A stretch of DNA of 64,000 nt from Rhodococcus sp. (in: high G+C Gram-positive bacteria) (GCF_023264675.1 NZ_JAHFVG010000022.1:1-64000); one strand, 5' to 3'; counted from the stretch's first letter, positions 19,972-30,135 are shown. Program-made: numbers and translations. Notes: generated from the letters alone by a model not told the origin.

Positions 19972-21546
19972 ATGAGCTCGACCACCCTGCCCGCACCCGA
20001 AGGTTCCAGCTCTCCCGTTCCCCGCTCTCCCAACGGCACTGCACTGGTCTCCAGCGACCATTCGGATCTCGCCGAGCTGGGATACGAACAGCAACTGCAC
20101 CGTTCGCTCGGCAAGTTCGCCTCGTTCGCCGCCGGTTTCTCGTTCGTTTCCATCCTGACGACGATCTTCCAACTCTTCGCCCTCGGTTTCAGCTTCGGCG
20201 GGCCCGCATTCTTCTTCACCTGGCCGCTGGTGTTCCTCGGCCAGTTCATGGTTGCTCTCAACTTCGCGGAACTCGCTGCGCGATATCCCATTTCGGGGGC
20301 CATCTACCAGTGGGCCAGACGGATGGGTGGTGAGATCGTCGGCTGGTTCGCCGGATGGTTCATGATCATCGCGCAGATCGTCACCGCCTCGGCCGCCGCG
20401 ATCGCCCTGCAGGTGGTGCTTCCCAGCGTGTGGAGCGGATTCCAGATCGTCGGCGACGACCCAGCACTCACCTCGTCCAGCGGTGCCACCAACGCCGTCG
20501 TGCTCGGCTCCGTCCTGCTGGTCATGACCACCACCATCAACTCCATCGGCGTCAACTGGATGTCGCGAATCAACAGTATCGGCGTCACCTGCGAGATCGT
20601 CGGAGTCGTCGCCCTCGTCCTGGTCTTCTTCACCCACGCCCAACGCGGTCCGCAGGTAGTGCTCGACACCGGTGCAGCAGGCGCCGAGCCCGGCTACATC
20701 TGGGCCTGGATCGTCTCCGGTCTGATGGCCGCCTACGTCATGGTCGGCTTCGGATCTGCCGGTGAACTCGCCGAGGAGACCCACAACCCTCGGCGTGTGG
20801 CTCCGCGCACGATTCGCCTCGCACTCTCCGCATCCGCTCTCGGCGGCGGCTTGATGATCGTGGGCGCATTGATGGCGGCGCCGTCACTGACCGACGGAAA
20901 CCTTGCGACACTGGGCCTTCCGTACGTCATCGACTCGATCCTCACCTCGCCGTGGGGCACCGTCTTGCTGATCGACGTGGCGATCGCGGTCTTCATCTGC
21001 ACCCTGGCCATCCAGACGGCCGCCTCCCGCCTGATGTTCTCCATGGCACGCGACGGACGCCTTCCCGCCTCCCAGATGCTCTCGAAGGTCAACTCGAAGA
21101 CCGGGACACCCATCGCGCCTTCGGTTCTCATCGGTCTCGCCTGTGTCGCGGTTCTGGCCGTCAACGTCGGAAACGCGGCCATCTTCACCACACTCTCCAG
21201 CGTGTGCATCGTCCTGATCTACCTCGCGTACATGATGGTCACCGTGCCGCTGCTACTCCAGCGCCTGAAGGGCTGGCCGCACGGTGGTGGACAGGTCGAC
21301 GCCGAGGGCAAGAAGCTCTTCACCCTCGGCAGGTTGGGCGTCCCCGTGAACGTGCTCGCCGTGCTCTACGGCGGAATGATGGTGATCAACCTGTCGTGGC
21401 CACGTGCCGAGATCTTCAATCCCACCGGGGAGTTCCCCGTCCTGCAATGGGCAGCACCCATCACCGTCGTCGCCGTGGTGATCGTCGGCATCGCATGCCT
21501 GCCCCGCGGAAAAGCGCACCCCAAGCCAGTCACGATCGGAGCCTGA
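19972..21546 (+). CDS. APC-family amino acid/amine permease of a urea carboxylase-type operon
   Basis: A 524-aa transporter with about 12 membrane helices. ATG 19972 has AGGAG 6 nt upstream. The first helix region is GKFASFAAGFSFVSILTTIF, followed by GGPAFFFTWPLVFLGQFMVA. FAELAARYPISGAIYQWARR is characteristic of the APC amino acid/choline/GABA transporter group. Members found next to urea-carboxylase-associated genes are annotated as urea-carboxylase-related permeases (UctT). The substrate could be an amide, guanidine-like compound or amino acid. It is the first gene of a five-gene operon. Confidence 0.88.
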   Translation: MSSTTLPAPEGSSSPVPRSPNGTALVSSDHSDLAELGYEQQLHRSLGKFASFAAGFSFVSILTTIFQLFALGFSFGGPAFFFTWPLVFLGQFMVALNFAELAARYPISGAIYQWARRMGGEIVGWFAGWFMIIAQIVTASAAAIALQVVLPSVWSGFQIVGDDPALTSSSGATNAVVLGSVLLVMTTTINSIGVNWMSRINSIGVTCEIVGVVALVLVFFTHAQRGPQVVLDTGAAGAEPGYIWAWIVSGLMAAYVMVGFGSAGELAEETHNPRRVAPRTIRLALSASALGGGLMIVGALMAAPSLTDGNLATLGLPYVIDSILTSPWGTVLLIDVAIAVFICTLAIQTAASRLMFSMARDGRLPASQMLSKVNSKTGTPIAPSVLIGLACVAVLAVNVGNAAIFTTLSSVCIVLIYLAYMMVTVPLLLQRLKGWPHGGGQVDAEGKKLFTLGRLGVPVNVLAVLYGGMMVINLSWPRAEIFNPTGEFPVLQWAAPITVVAVVIVGIACLPRGKAHPKPVTIGA

Positions 21547-21551
21547 GACTC

Positions 21552-22361
21552 ATGAGCACAGCCACCGCGAACACCGCGACCACGCACTCGGCCAAGGAAC
21601 ACGCACGTTCACAGGCAATCTCCGTCTCCGCCCCGGAAGGTCCTGCCGGAGTCGAGCTCACCTGGGCGACGACGGTTCCGGGTGGGCGATACACCTCGGC
21701 TGTGCTGGCACGAGGTACACGGCTCCGCCTGCGTGACGTCGACGGTGCTGCGTGCGCCAACATTCTTCTCTATCGCGCCGACGCACCGTGGGAGAGACTG
21801 AACGCCGCCGATACCGTCAAGGTCCCGTGGCAGGCCTACCTCCGCACCGGCCACCCACTGCTCTCCGACCAGGGCCGGGTGCTCGCGACCGTCGTCGCCG
21901 ACTCCTCGGGACACCACGATGCCCTCTGCAGCAGCACCTCTCGCGTGGTCAACGAAGCCAAGTACGGCACCGGCGCACTGCATTCCGACTCTCCCGCAGG
22001 CCGCGAACTGTTCACCGTCGCCGCCGCCAAGAACGGCCTCGAACTCCGAGACCTCCCACCGTCCATCTCGTTCTTCCACGGCGTTCGCGTCGAGACCGAC
22101 GGCACCCTGATCAGCACCGGTACCGCCGGCGCAGGCACCGAAGTGGACCTGCTGATCCACCTGCCGGTCATAGTTCTGCTGGCGAACACCGCACACCCGC
22201 TCGACCCGTCGCCCGAATTCACGACGACATCCCTCGAAGTCCTGGCCTGGGACGCCAGGGCCGAGCTCGAGTCGCTCGCGAACACCGACCCCGAGTACCA
22301 ACGTGCCGTGTGGAACACCGAATCCGCTTGGACAGCAATGACTCCGAAGGACGCACGATGA
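21552..22361 (+). CDS. Urea carboxylase-associated protein 2 (DUF1989)
   Basis: A 269-aa DUF1989 protein beginning 5 bp after the permease stop. It has the family pattern GGRYTSAVLARGTRLRLRDV, DGAACANILLYRADAPWERL, a Cys/His-rich centre (GHHDALCSSTSR) and SISFFHGVRVETDGTL. Two such proteins accompany bacterial urea/guanidine carboxylases; recent work on guanidine metabolism assigns related pairs a carboxyguanidine deiminase role. It overlaps the next gene by ATGA, so a heterodimer is likely. Confidence 0.88.
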   Translation: MSTATANTATTHSAKEHARSQAISVSAPEGPAGVELTWATTVPGGRYTSAVLARGTRLRLRDVDGAACANILLYRADAPWERLNAADTVKVPWQAYLRTGHPLLSDQGRVLATVVADSSGHHDALCSSTSRVVNEAKYGTGALHSDSPAGRELFTVAAAKNGLELRDLPPSISFFHGVRVETDGTLISTGTAGAGTEVDLLIHLPVIVLLANTAHPLDPSPEFTTTSLEVLAWDARAELESLANTDPEYQRAVWNTESAWTAMTPKDAR

Positions 22362-22993
22362 CCACGACGCTGGACAGCACGACAACCCACGACACCCTAC
22401 TCGACGAGATCGCCGATGCCCGCGCCCCGTGGTCGACGGTCGTGAAGGCCGGTGACATCCTGACGATGATCGACCTGCACGGCAACCAGGCTGTCGACAC
22501 ACTTCTGTACGCAGCGCACGACCACACCGTTCGCTACAGCGCCGCCGCAACCGTGACCGCCCAGCGAAACCTGTTCCTCACCACCGGAACCGTTCTTCGC
22601 AGCGATGATTCGACTCCGCTGATGACCATCGTCGCCGACGAGGTGGGCAACCACGACACCGTCGGCGGCGCCTGCTCTCAGGAATCGAACACGCTTCGCT
22701 ACGGCCATCACACCCAACACCAGCACGCCTGTGTCGAGAACTTCCTCATCGAAGGCGCCAAGTGGGGACTCGGCAAGCGCGACATGGTATCCAACATCAA
22801 CTTCTTCATGAACGTTCCGGTCGACGCCGACGGCACTCTCGGCATCGTCGACGGCCTCTCCGCCCCGGGAAAGTCGCTGTCGCTGCGCGCCGAGATCGAC
22901 ACGCTCGTACTCGTCTCCAACTGCCCGCAGATCAACAACCCCTGCAACGGATTCGATCCGACGTCGGTTCGCATGGTGGTGACACGGCCATGA
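22358..22993 (+). CDS. Urea carboxylase-associated protein 1 (DUF1989)
   Basis: A 211-aa DUF1989 paralogue of the preceding gene, coupled to it and to the following gene by ATGA overlaps. Conserved patches are [37 protein letters not shown] and [15 protein letters not shown] (a His/Cys-rich probable metal site), followed by [10 protein letters not shown] and [13 protein letters not shown]. Established knowledge: such pairs act with guanidine carboxylase and allophanate hydrolase to release ammonia. Whether guanidine is the substrate here is inferred. Confidence 0.88.
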   Translation: MTTTLDSTTTHDTLLDEIADARAPWSTVVKAGDILTMIDLHGNQAVDTLLYAAHDHTVRYSAAATVTAQRNLFLTTGTVLRSDDSTPLMTIVADEVGNHDTVGGACSQESNTLRYGHHTQHQHACVENFLIEGAKWGLGKRDMVSNINFFMNVPVDADGTLGIVDGLSAPGKSLSLRAEIDTLVLVSNCPQINNPCNGFDPTSVRMVVTRP

Positions 22994-25020
22994 CCATCAC
23001 GTCGTCGTCGCAGACCAAGATGACCGTGGTCCGGCCGGGCATGCTGACCACGGTGCAGGACTGGCCCGGGCGGATCGGGTACTGGAAGGTCGGAGTCCCC
23101 CCGTCAGGACCGATGGACGATCTCTCGTTTCGTCTCGGCAATGTCGCTCTCGGAAATCCCGAGGGAGCGCCGGGACTCGAGTCGGCGATGGCAGGTCCGG
23201 CACTGACTTTCGACGCCGACACGTTCGTGTGCGTCACCGGCGCGGACGTGCCCGTCACCGTGGACGGAGTCGACGCCCCGCAGTGGCGGCCCGTGCTCGT
23301 CCCCGCCGGAGCGGTCCTCGATGTCGGCACGACGAACGGCGCCGGGCTACGTGTCTACGTGACCGTTCAGGGCGCAGTCCGAGTCGACGAGTACCTCGGC
23401 AGCGCAGCAACATTCACCCTCGGCAAGTTCGGTGGGCACCGCGGCGGAACGCTGAACGCCGGAGACGTGCTCGAAATCGACGGTGCGAGCGCACCGGAGA
23501 AGATCCGTTCCGTCCCGATGGAACACCGCCCTGTGCTTACCTCGTCCTGGAACATCGCCGTCACCGAAGGTCCCCACGGCGCTCCGGAGTTCTTCACCCG
23601 CTCCGACATGGACACGCTGTACGCCACCGAGTACGAAGTACATTTCAATTCCGATCGCACCGGCGTACGGCTCATCGGTCCTCGGCCGGAATGGGCACGT
23701 GAAGACGGCGGCGAAGCCGGGCTGCATCCGTCGAACATCCACGACAATGCCTACTCGGTGGGTGCACTCGACTTCACCGGGGACACACCGATTCTCCTCG
23801 GTCCCGACGGGCCGAGCCTCGGCGGCTTCGTGTGTCCGGTGACCGTGGTCGCCGCCGAACGCTGGAAACTCGGCCAGCTCAAGGCAGGCGACACCATCCG
23901 CTTCGTCGCCGTCAAGGCAGCGCACGCCGCGGCACTCGGCGCTCTCGGGCTCGAACGACGCGCATCGCTCCCGGTCGTCTTCTCCAGCGGGGGAGACGGT
24001 GACGACGGGGTCATCGCGCGGCGCGACGCCGAGACTTCCGTAACCTATCGCCGCTCCGGCGACGACAACGTGCTGGTCGAGTACGGGGACATGACGTTGG
24101 ATCTGTCGCTGCGCGCTCGGGCTCACGCATTGCACCAGCGCGTGGAAGCGTTGGCGCCGAGGGGATTGCTCGACCTGACGCCGGGAATCCGTTCGCTTCA
24201 GGTCAAGGTCGACCCCGACGTCCTACCGATCGCACAGCTGATGGGCATGCTGCGCGAGATCGAGGACGATCTGCCTGCCGCATCGGAACTGGTGGTGCCG
24301 TCGCGAACCGTCCGGATGCCACTCTCCTGGGACGATCCGTCGACGAGGGAAGCGATCAAGCGCTACATGCACGGTGTCCGCGCCGATGCGCCGTGGTGCC
24401 CGTGGAACATCGAGTTCATTCGGAGAATGAACGGGTTGGACACCGTGGCAGACGTTTTCGACACCGTGTTCGCTGCCGACTACATGGTTCTCGGGTTGGG
24501 CGATGTGTACCTCGGCGCCCCGGTCGCCACGCCACTCGATCCGCGGCACCGCCTTGTCACCACCAAGTACAACCCGGCACGCACGTGGACGCCGGAGAAC
24601 GCCGTCGGGATCGGTGGCGCCTACCTCTGCATCTACGGCATGGAGGGACCTGGCGGCTACCAGTTCGTCGGCCGCACGACTCAGGTGTGGAACCATCGGT
24701 ACCCCGAGAGCACGGCCGGCTCCGCCTTCGAACCCGAAAGCCCCTGGTTGCTCAGGTTCTTCGATCGAATCTCGTGGTATTCGGTCGAGCCGGAGGAACT
24801 GATGGATCTGCGCGCCGACACCGCTGCCGGGCGCGGCGGGGGCGTCGAGATCACCGACGGCGAGTTCTCTCTCGCCGACCACGAGGTGTTCCTGGCCGAG
24901 AACAGCACTTCCATCGAGAGTTTTCGTGCCACCCAGTCCGTCGCATTCGATGCCGAACGCGCCGCGTGGTCCGCCGCAGGCGAGTTCTCCAAGAAGGGCA
25001 CAACCGATGCAGCAGCATGA
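22990..25020 (+). CDS. Urea carboxylase-like AHS2-AHS1 protein lacking biotin domains
   Basis: A 676-aa protein corresponding only to the middle (carboxyltransferase) part of urea/guanidine carboxylase. Residues about 10-320 form the AHS2/KipA domain ([20 protein letters not shown]). Residues about 370-620 form the AHS1/KipI domain (FSLADHEVF near its end, [20 protein letters not shown] before it). Full enzymes of about 1200 aa carry an ATP-grasp biotin carboxylase before AHS2 and a biotin carrier after AHS1. Neither is present: the protein starts at AHS2 and stops at the linker. The following gene overlaps by 14 bp, so there is no room for them in this operon. The order resembles 5-oxoprolinase subunits PxpC-PxpB fused. 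Confidence 0.88.
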   Translation: MTITSSSQTKMTVVRPGMLTTVQDWPGRIGYWKVGVPPSGPMDDLSFRLGNVALGNPEGAPGLESAMAGPALTFDADTFVCVTGADVPVTVDGVDAPQWRPVLVPAGAVLDVGTTNGAGLRVYVTVQGAVRVDEYLGSAATFTLGKFGGHRGGTLNAGDVLEIDGASAPEKIRSVPMEHRPVLTSSWNIAVTEGPHGAPEFFTRSDMDTLYATEYEVHFNSDRTGVRLIGPRPEWAREDGGEAGLHPSNIHDNAYSVGALDFTGDTPILLGPDGPSLGGFVCPVTVVAAERWKLGQLKAGDTIRFVAVKAAHAAALGALGLERRASLPVVFSSGGDGDDGVIARRDAETSVTYRRSGDDNVLVEYGDMTLDLSLRARAHALHQRVEALAPRGLLDLTPGIRSLQVKVDPDVLPIAQLMGMLREIEDDLPAASELVVPSRTVRMPLSWDDPSTREAIKRYMHGVRADAPWCPWNIEFIRRMNGLDTVADVFDTVFAADYMVLGLGDVYLGAPVATPLDPRHRLVTTKYNPARTWTPENAVGIGGAYLCIYGMEGPGGYQFVGRTTQVWNHRYPESTAGSAFEPESPWLLRFFDRISWYSVEPEELMDLRADTAAGRGGGVEITDGEFSLADHEVFLAENSTSIESFRATQSVAFDAERAAWSAAGEFSKKGTTDAAA

Positions 25021-26707
25021 CAGCATGCAGATCGCCGAGCGTATTCGCCAGGCCTACAAACGAATCGCCGAGGTGGACCGCCCCGAGGTCTGGATCACCC
25101 TGCGCGACGAGGACGACGTTCTCGCCGAAGCCGACAGGGTCGACCCGGCGCTTCCGTTGGCGGGCATGCTCGTCGCGGTCAAGGACAACGTCGATGTCGC
25201 AGGCCTGCCGACAACCGCCGCGTGCCCCGAGTACTCCTATGTTCCCGCGGTGAGTGCCACCGCGGTGGACCGTCTGCTGGCACAGGGAGCGATCGTTCTC
25301 GGCAAGACCAATCTCGATCAGTTCGCCACCGGACTGGTCGGCACTCGCAGCCCCTACGGCGCGGTACGGTGCGCCTGGAATCCGGATCTGGTGTCCGGCG
25401 GCTCGAGTTCGGGTTCTGCCGTCGCGGTGGCACTGGGCATCGCGGACATCGGAATAGGAACCGATACTGCAGGTTCCGGACGTGTTCCTGCCGCGTTCCA
25501 CGGTCTCGTCGGCATCAAGACGACACTCGGAATCATCCCGGCGACCGGAGTCGTGCCCGCGTGCGCCGACTACGACTGCGTGACGGTTCTGGCGCGCGAC
25601 CTCGACACCGCAACCCACGCGACGCGCGTGATGGCCGGCTACGACGACGCCGATCCTCGCAGCCGCACCTGGCCCGCCGACGTGCGCCTCTCCGCGAGTC
25701 CTTCTCCGCGCGTCGCTGTGCCACGTGCCGAGGATCTGGTTGCCCTCGCCCCCGAGTACCGTGCCGCGTTCGATGCCACGGTCGCCGAGCTGGAATCGCG
25801 CGGCATCTCGTATTCGGAGGTGGACATCTCCCCGTTGCTGGACGTTGCCACACTGCTCTACGACGGCGCCATCGTCGCACAGCGCTATTCGGCGATCGGC
25901 GACTTCCTGGCAACCGAGCCTGCGTCGGCGGATCCGGCGGTGGCCCAGATCGTTCGAGGTGCACAGTCTCCGACCGCTCACCGCTACGTCGACGATCTCG
26001 CCACCATCGCAGCCGGAAAGCGCGCTGCCGAGAAACTGCTCGACGGTGTCGACGGGCTCCTCCTTCCCACTACCACCGAGCATCCCACTATCGCTGCTGT
26101 GCAGGGTGATCCGTTGTCGATCAACCGTCGACTCGGCACGTTCACCAACTTCTGCAACCTCCTCGACATGGCGGCGGTGGCCGTTCCCGGCACACCGACG
26201 ACGGCGGGTCGTCCGTTCGGTGTGATGGTCGTGGTTCCCACGTTCGAGGACCAGATCGCCGTGGACGTGGCCGCGAAGCTCGTCGGTTCGGACTCCCCGG
26301 TACTGGTCGACGAGGGCCTGGAGGTACTGGTCGTCGGCGCGCACCTGAAAGGCTTCCCTGTCCACCATCAGCTGACCGATCGCGGTGCTCGGTTCCTCGG
26401 CGACGTCGTGACGTCCGACGCCTATCGCTTCGTGGACCTCGGCACCACGCCGCCCAAGCCAGGCCTCGTGCGCCATGGACCCGGGCTCGGTGCACCGATC
26501 GCCGGTGAGCTCTACCGGATGTCGGCAGCGGGGCTCGGGACGTTCCTCGCCGGGTTGCCGGTACCGATGGGCTTGACGTCCGTCGAACTGTCCGACGGCC
26601 GGTGGGTGACGGGGTTCTGCTGCTCGTACGACGCGGGCGAAGCGGGCGTCGACATCACCGAGTTCGGCGGTTGGCGCGCCTACCGAGCGGCCCAGTCGGG
26701 CGCCTAG
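25007..26707 (+). CDS. atzF: Allophanate hydrolase
   Basis: A 566-aa amidase-signature enzyme, start ATG 25007 inside the preceding gene. The Ser-cisSer-Lys triad is visible: Lys59 in LVAVKDNVD, a cis-Ser in [10 protein letters not shown] (about 134) and nucleophile Ser157 in [14 protein letters not shown]-terminal domain (about 440-566) typical of AtzF-type enzymes is complete, with [17 protein letters not shown] and a terminal [20 protein letters not shown]. The enzyme converts allophanate to ammonia and CO2, the last step of urea-carboxylase-type nitrogen release. Last gene of the permease operon. Confidence 0.93.
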   Translation: MQQHDSMQIAERIRQAYKRIAEVDRPEVWITLRDEDDVLAEADRVDPALPLAGMLVAVKDNVDVAGLPTTAACPEYSYVPAVSATAVDRLLAQGAIVLGKTNLDQFATGLVGTRSPYGAVRCAWNPDLVSGGSSSGSAVAVALGIADIGIGTDTAGSGRVPAAFHGLVGIKTTLGIIPATGVVPACADYDCVTVLARDLDTATHATRVMAGYDDADPRSRTWPADVRLSASPSPRVAVPRAEDLVALAPEYRAAFDATVAELESRGISYSEVDISPLLDVATLLYDGAIVAQRYSAIGDFLATEPASADPAVAQIVRGAQSPTAHRYVDDLATIAAGKRAAEKLLDGVDGLLLPTTTEHPTIAAVQGDPLSINRRLGTFTNFCNLLDMAAVAVPGTPTTAGRPFGVMVVVPTFEDQIAVDVAAKLVGSDSPVLVDEGLEVLVVGAHLKGFPVHHQLTDRGARFLGDVVTSDAYRFVDLGTTPPKPGLVRHGPGLGAPIAGELYRMSAAGLGTFLAGLPVPMGLTSVELSDGRWVTGFCCSYDAGEAGVDITEFGGWRAYRAAQSGA

Positions 26708-26751
26708 TCGACATCACCCCTTGCCATGCACGGGTCGCGGACTCCATACTG

Positions 26752-26768
26752 ACTTGCATCATGCAAGT
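26752..26768. promoter_or_regulatory. HxlR-type operator palindrome
   Basis: ACTTGCAT-C-ATGCAAGT is a perfect 8-bp inverted repeat around one base, located 36 bp before the thioesterase start. The next gene but one encodes an HxlR regulator, which is the natural candidate to bind it. Confidence 0.7.
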
Positions 26769-26804
26769 TACTAGGTGCCGCGGCATCGTCAACGAGGGGT
26801 AGCC

Positions 26805-27308
26805 ATGCTCACCGAGGAACACCAGCGTTCGCAGACCTTCTCCTGGGTCAGCCCCAAGGAGGTCCTGCGCGAGGCGTCGCAGATGAGCGGGCTGCAGGTC
26901 ATGCAGGCCCTCGCCGCAGGTGAACTGCCTCCACCGCCGATCGCCGTGCTGATGCAGTTCGCCCCGGTGGAGGTCGAGAAGGGGAGGGTGGTGTTCCAGT
27001 GCACTCCCTCCGAGGCGCACTACAACCCCATCGGCACCGTGCACGGCGGGCTGGCCTGCACCTTCCTCGACACCCTCGTCGGCTGCGCGGCTCACACGAC
27101 GCTTCCTGCCGGGACGGGTTACACCTCGATCGATTTGAACGTGAGCTATCTGAGGAACATTCTCGACACCAGCGGGCCGTTGACCGGAACGGGAACCGTC
27201 GTCAAGGCGGGATCGCGGGTGATCTTCGCCGAGGGTTCCATCGTCGACAAGGACGGTAAGCTCGTCGCCACGGCCACCAGTTCCCTGCTCGTCATAGCTC
27301 CGAGGTAA
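26805..27308 (+). CDS. Hotdog-fold thioesterase (PaaI family)
   Basis: A 167-aa protein. ATG 26805 is favoured by GAGGGG 5 nt upstream. It has the PaaI-type hotdog signature NPIGTVHGGLACTFLDTLVG, followed by GYTSIDLNVSYLRNI and VIFAEGSIVDKDGKLVATA. Such enzymes hydrolyse acyl-CoA thioesters, often aromatic ones. It is followed after 3 bp by an HxlR regulator gene; both are probably controlled by the upstream palindrome. Confidence 0.88.
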   Translation: MLTEEHQRSQTFSWVSPKEVLREASQMSGLQVMQALAAGELPPPPIAVLMQFAPVEVEKGRVVFQCTPSEAHYNPIGTVHGGLACTFLDTLVGCAAHTTLPAGTGYTSIDLNVSYLRNILDTSGPLTGTGTVVKAGSRVIFAEGSIVDKDGKLVATATSSLLVIAPR

Positions 27309-27311
27309 TCC

Positions 27312-27854
27312 ATGCACCGCAGCAGTTTCGACGCCATGGGATGCCCCATTGCCGGCGCTCTGGAACAGGTCGGCGAATGGTGGTCGCTGCTGATCCTCCG
27401 CGATGCCCTCGACGGCTATTCGCGGTTCGACGAGTTCGAGCGCAACCTCGGAATCGCGCCGAACATGTTGACGCGCAGGCTCACATCGCTCGTCGACGCC
27501 GGACTACTGGAACGACGGCAGTACAGCGACCGCCCGCCGCGATACGACTACGTGGCGACGACACGAGCACGGGAGCTCAGTCCGGTCATCGTTGCGCTGT
27601 ACGTGTGGGGAAACAAGCATGTCGACGAAAACGATCGCCAGGTAGTACTCGTCGACGACGCAGGCGAGACCATCGACCCGGTCCTGGTCGACCGCCGAAC
27701 CGGCCGCACCCTCGCCGAGAGCAAGGCCCAATTCATACCTGGGCCTGCAGCGTCGGAACCGATGCAGCGACGCCTGGACCCGGATCTTCGTGCCGATCGA
27801 CGCTTACGCCGGGCTCGGGCGAGATCCGTCGGTCAACAACCGAACGGCCAGTAG
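27312..27854 (+). CDS. HxlR-family transcriptional regulator
   Basis: A 180-aa regulator with the winged-HTH of the HxlR (DUF24) family: CPIAGALEQVGEWWSLLILR, SRFDEFERNLGIAPNMLTRR and LVDAGLLERRQYSDRPPRY. Members often respond to aldehydes, quinones or other electrophiles. The body is standard to about residue 150. The final 30 residues are Arg-rich and low complexity, and the gene overlaps the convergent LysE gene by 51 bp, so the natural C-terminus may have been altered by a frameshift. Confidence 0.88.
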   Translation: MHRSSFDAMGCPIAGALEQVGEWWSLLILRDALDGYSRFDEFERNLGIAPNMLTRRLTSLVDAGLLERRQYSDRPPRYDYVATTRARELSPVIVALYVWGNKHVDENDRQVVLVDDAGETIDPVLVDRRTGRTLAESKAQFIPGPAASEPMQRRLDPDLRADRRLRRARARSVGQQPNGQ

Positions 27855-28445
27855 CCCCAGGACGGTCCCCATCAGATAGCGCTGCAGTTTCATCCACGTC
27901 GGACGCATCGCGAGAAACTGTGCGATGGTTCCGGCACCGAGCACGATCAGCGCGTTGACCGTCACACCGACGAGGATCTGTACGCCACCCAGCAGCACGC
28001 CCTGCAGAAATACCGATCCGCGGTCGGGGTCGACGAACTGGGGAATTATCGAGATGTACATGACGGCCATCTTCGGATTGAGAAGGTTGGTCAACAGCCC
28101 CATGGTGAACAGCCGCTTGTTCGAATCCTGTTGCATGCCGGATACTTCGAACACCGCAGTGCTACCGCGCAGTGCCGACCAGGCCAGCCACAACAGATAG
28201 CAGGCACCGGCGATCTTGATGGCGAGATACAGCGTCGGAACAGCGGCGAACAGTGCGGCAAGTCCGAGGTTGGTCGCGATCACGTACACGACCAACCCCA
28301 CCGCGACGCCGCCGAGCGAGACCAAGCCGGCACCGCGCCCCTGGGAGATGCTGCGCGAGACCAGATACATCATGTTCGGTCCCGGTGTCAGCACCATCGC
28401 CAACGCGACGGCAAATACTCCGGCGAGTGCAGTTGTCGATGTCAT
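27804..28445 (-). CDS. LysE/RhtB-family exporter
   Basis: A 213-aa membrane protein with about six hydrophobic helices. The family signature after helix 1 is TPGPNMMYLVSRSISQGRGAG, followed by LAIKIAGACYLLWLAWSALR and GLLTNLLNPKMAVMYISIIP. LysE/RhtB proteins export basic or neutral amino acids and derivatives such as homoserine lactone. It is convergent with the HxlR gene and lies 62 bp downstream of the DUF937 gene on the same strand. Confidence 0.9.
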   Translation of the reverse strand: MTSTTALAGVFAVALAMVLTPGPNMMYLVSRSISQGRGAGLVSLGGVAVGLVVYVIATNLGLAALFAAVPTLYLAIKIAGACYLLWLAWSALRGSTAVFEVSGMQQDSNKRLFTMGLLTNLLNPKMAVMYISIIPQFVDPDRGSVFLQGVLLGGVQILVGVTVNALIVLGAGTIAQFLAMRPTWMKLQRYLMGTVLGLLAVRLLTDGSRPSPA

Positions 28446-28507
28446 GGGATCAAGACTGACACCGCTCTCGGCGGTTGTATCGGGCCAGTTTCGCGATCCT
28501 GGCCCTG

Positions 28508-29110
28508 CTACTTCTTGCCGCCGCCGAGCAAGCCGCCCAGCAGATCCCCGAGACCGCCGCCTGACCCGCCGCCGAGAATTCCGCCGAGCACACCGCCGAG
28601 GCCACCGCCGGACGCACCACCGGCATTACTCGCAGCGCCGCCGAGAACGCTGCCCAGCAGATCCCCTAGACCGCCGCCGGATCCACCGGCGCCTGCCGCA
28701 CCCTGACCGCCGGTGAACTTCTTCGCCAGGTAGGCCAGCACGATCGGGGCGAGCAACGGCAGCACCTTGCTCACCAGGCCACTGTCCGCACCTCCACTGA
28801 TACCACCGAGCGCACTCGCGACGTCGGACTTCTTGTCTCCGAACACGTTCGAGACGATCTTCGCTCCGTCGGCCTCGTCGACCTGATCGATGTCGACGCC
28901 GCCGTCGAGCAGCGACGAGGAACTGTGCTGCTGCAGAGCATTTTCCAGCGACGCAGCGCCTGCCGGATCCTGGGCGTTGGCTTCGAGACCGCCGACGAGC
29001 GTCGGGAGCGCGCGAGTGACCGCGGACTTCGCCGTCTCCTCGTCCACGCCGAGTTTGGACGCGATCTGTGCGATGGGAATCTGTGCCAGTAGTTCGTCGA
29101 GCGATGCCAT
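28508..29110 (-). CDS. DUF937 domain protein with Gly-rich tail
   Basis: A 200-aa protein starting at MASLDELLAQIPIAQIA (ATG 29110). The DUF937 core (about 1-130) has KLGVDEETAKSAVTRALPTL, a SSSLLDGGVD segment and KIVSNVFGDKKSDVASALGG. The C-terminal 70 residues are an extended Gly/Leu repeat (GGGLGDLLG-type units), low complexity and probably flexible or self-associating. Function of DUF937 is not established; YidB-like relatives exist. Confidence 0.85.
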   Translation of the reverse strand: MASLDELLAQIPIAQIASKLGVDEETAKSAVTRALPTLVGGLEANAQDPAGAASLENALQQHSSSSLLDGGVDIDQVDEADGAKIVSNVFGDKKSDVASALGGISGGADSGLVSKVLPLLAPIVLAYLAKKFTGGQGAAGAGGSGGGLGDLLGSVLGGAASNAGGASGGGLGGVLGGILGGGSGGGLGDLLGGLLGGGKK

Positions 29111-29159
29111 GGAAGACCACCTACCGAGAATGAGCGCACCCCCCGTTGGGTACGACGCT

Positions 29160-30125
29160 CTAGAGCCTAAGCGAATCGGCGACAACCTGGGCGAATGCAG
29201 CCATGCCTGCCGCATTCGGGTGCAGGGGAGCGGCCGGGTTCGCGGGCACCACACCCTCGAGGTACCGCTGGTCCGGATCGGCGCACGCATCGTGGCCGAC
29301 GCCGACCGGCCGCACGTCGACGAAGCTCGCGCCGTGCTCCGACGCCTCCGCGGCCAACGCGTCGTTCATCCGGTCGACGCTCGCCTGCAAGTAGTCGGCG
29401 TCGCGCGCCCACACCGGCTGCGTGCCGTAGCACCCACCAGGACGTACATACGTGCCGTAGCCGACCACGACCACTTTCGCTTCGGGAGCGCGGGCGGCGA
29501 TGGCGTCGAACACCGCACCCCAACCGGGCGCGGCCGCAGCGACAGCGTCGCCGATCACGTCCGTACCTCCTGCGGTCAATGCATCGGCGCACGACGAACC
29601 GTCCGGCTCGGCCGAAAGATTGACGCACCCTCGGGCGGTCGAGACCAGGTCGACGTCGTTGCCTCCGATGGTGATCGTCACGAGGTCGGTGTCCGAGGAC
29701 ACCGCGTCGAGCTGCACGGGGATGGGGCCGCTGTTGGTCGACTGAGGCTCGTCGAGGATGTTCTCCGAACGCGCGCCGGAACACGAGACGTCCGTGAACG
29801 TGGCAGCACCGATCAGGCCTGCCAGTACGTGCGGGTAGTTCGAATCCGACTGCAGGCACCCTGGTGCGCCGGTCGACTTCGGAATCAACGGGCCGGACGC
29901 ACCGGAGTCACCGAGAGCCACGTAGTCGACCGCCGGTGTGTCCGCCGGGTCGATGCCGCCGGCATGTGCTTCCGCGGAGGGCTCGGGTCCCGCGTCCGAC
30001 GGCGGATCGGTGGAACATCCCGCCAGCACAGCGGCGATCACCACGGTCGTGGCCACAAGGATCCTGGCCACAGAATTCCTGGCCACATGGGTCGTGGTCG
30101 CAAGTGAAGCCGCTGAGCCGCGCAT
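29160..30125 (-). CDS. SGNH/GDSL-family hydrolase, predicted lipoprotein
   Basis: A 321-aa protein using ATG 30125 (MRGSAASL); a TTG start 8 codons upstream would overlap the beta-lactamase gene. A signal segment ends in a lipobox VLAGCS, so it is probably lipid-anchored outside the membrane. The SGNH blocks are VDYVALGDSGASGP (block I Ser), TITIGGNDVDLV (block III Gly-Asn) and PLHPNAAGMAAFA (block V His). Actinobacterial members are esterases/lipases. Paired Cys residues in the mature part suggest disulphides. Confidence 0.9.
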   Translation of the reverse strand: MRGSAASLATTTHVARNSVARILVATTVVIAAVLAGCSTDPPSDAGPEPSAEAHAGGIDPADTPAVDYVALGDSGASGPLIPKSTGAPGCLQSDSNYPHVLAGLIGAATFTDVSCSGARSENILDEPQSTNSGPIPVQLDAVSSDTDLVTITIGGNDVDLVSTARGCVNLSAEPDGSSCADALTAGGTDVIGDAVAAAAPGWGAVFDAIAARAPEAKVVVVGYGTYVRPGGCYGTQPVWARDADYLQASVDRMNDALAAEASEHGASFVDVRPVGVGHDACADPDQRYLEGVVPANPAAPLHPNAAGMAAFAQVVADSLRL

Positions 30126-30135
30126 GGATTCGACG

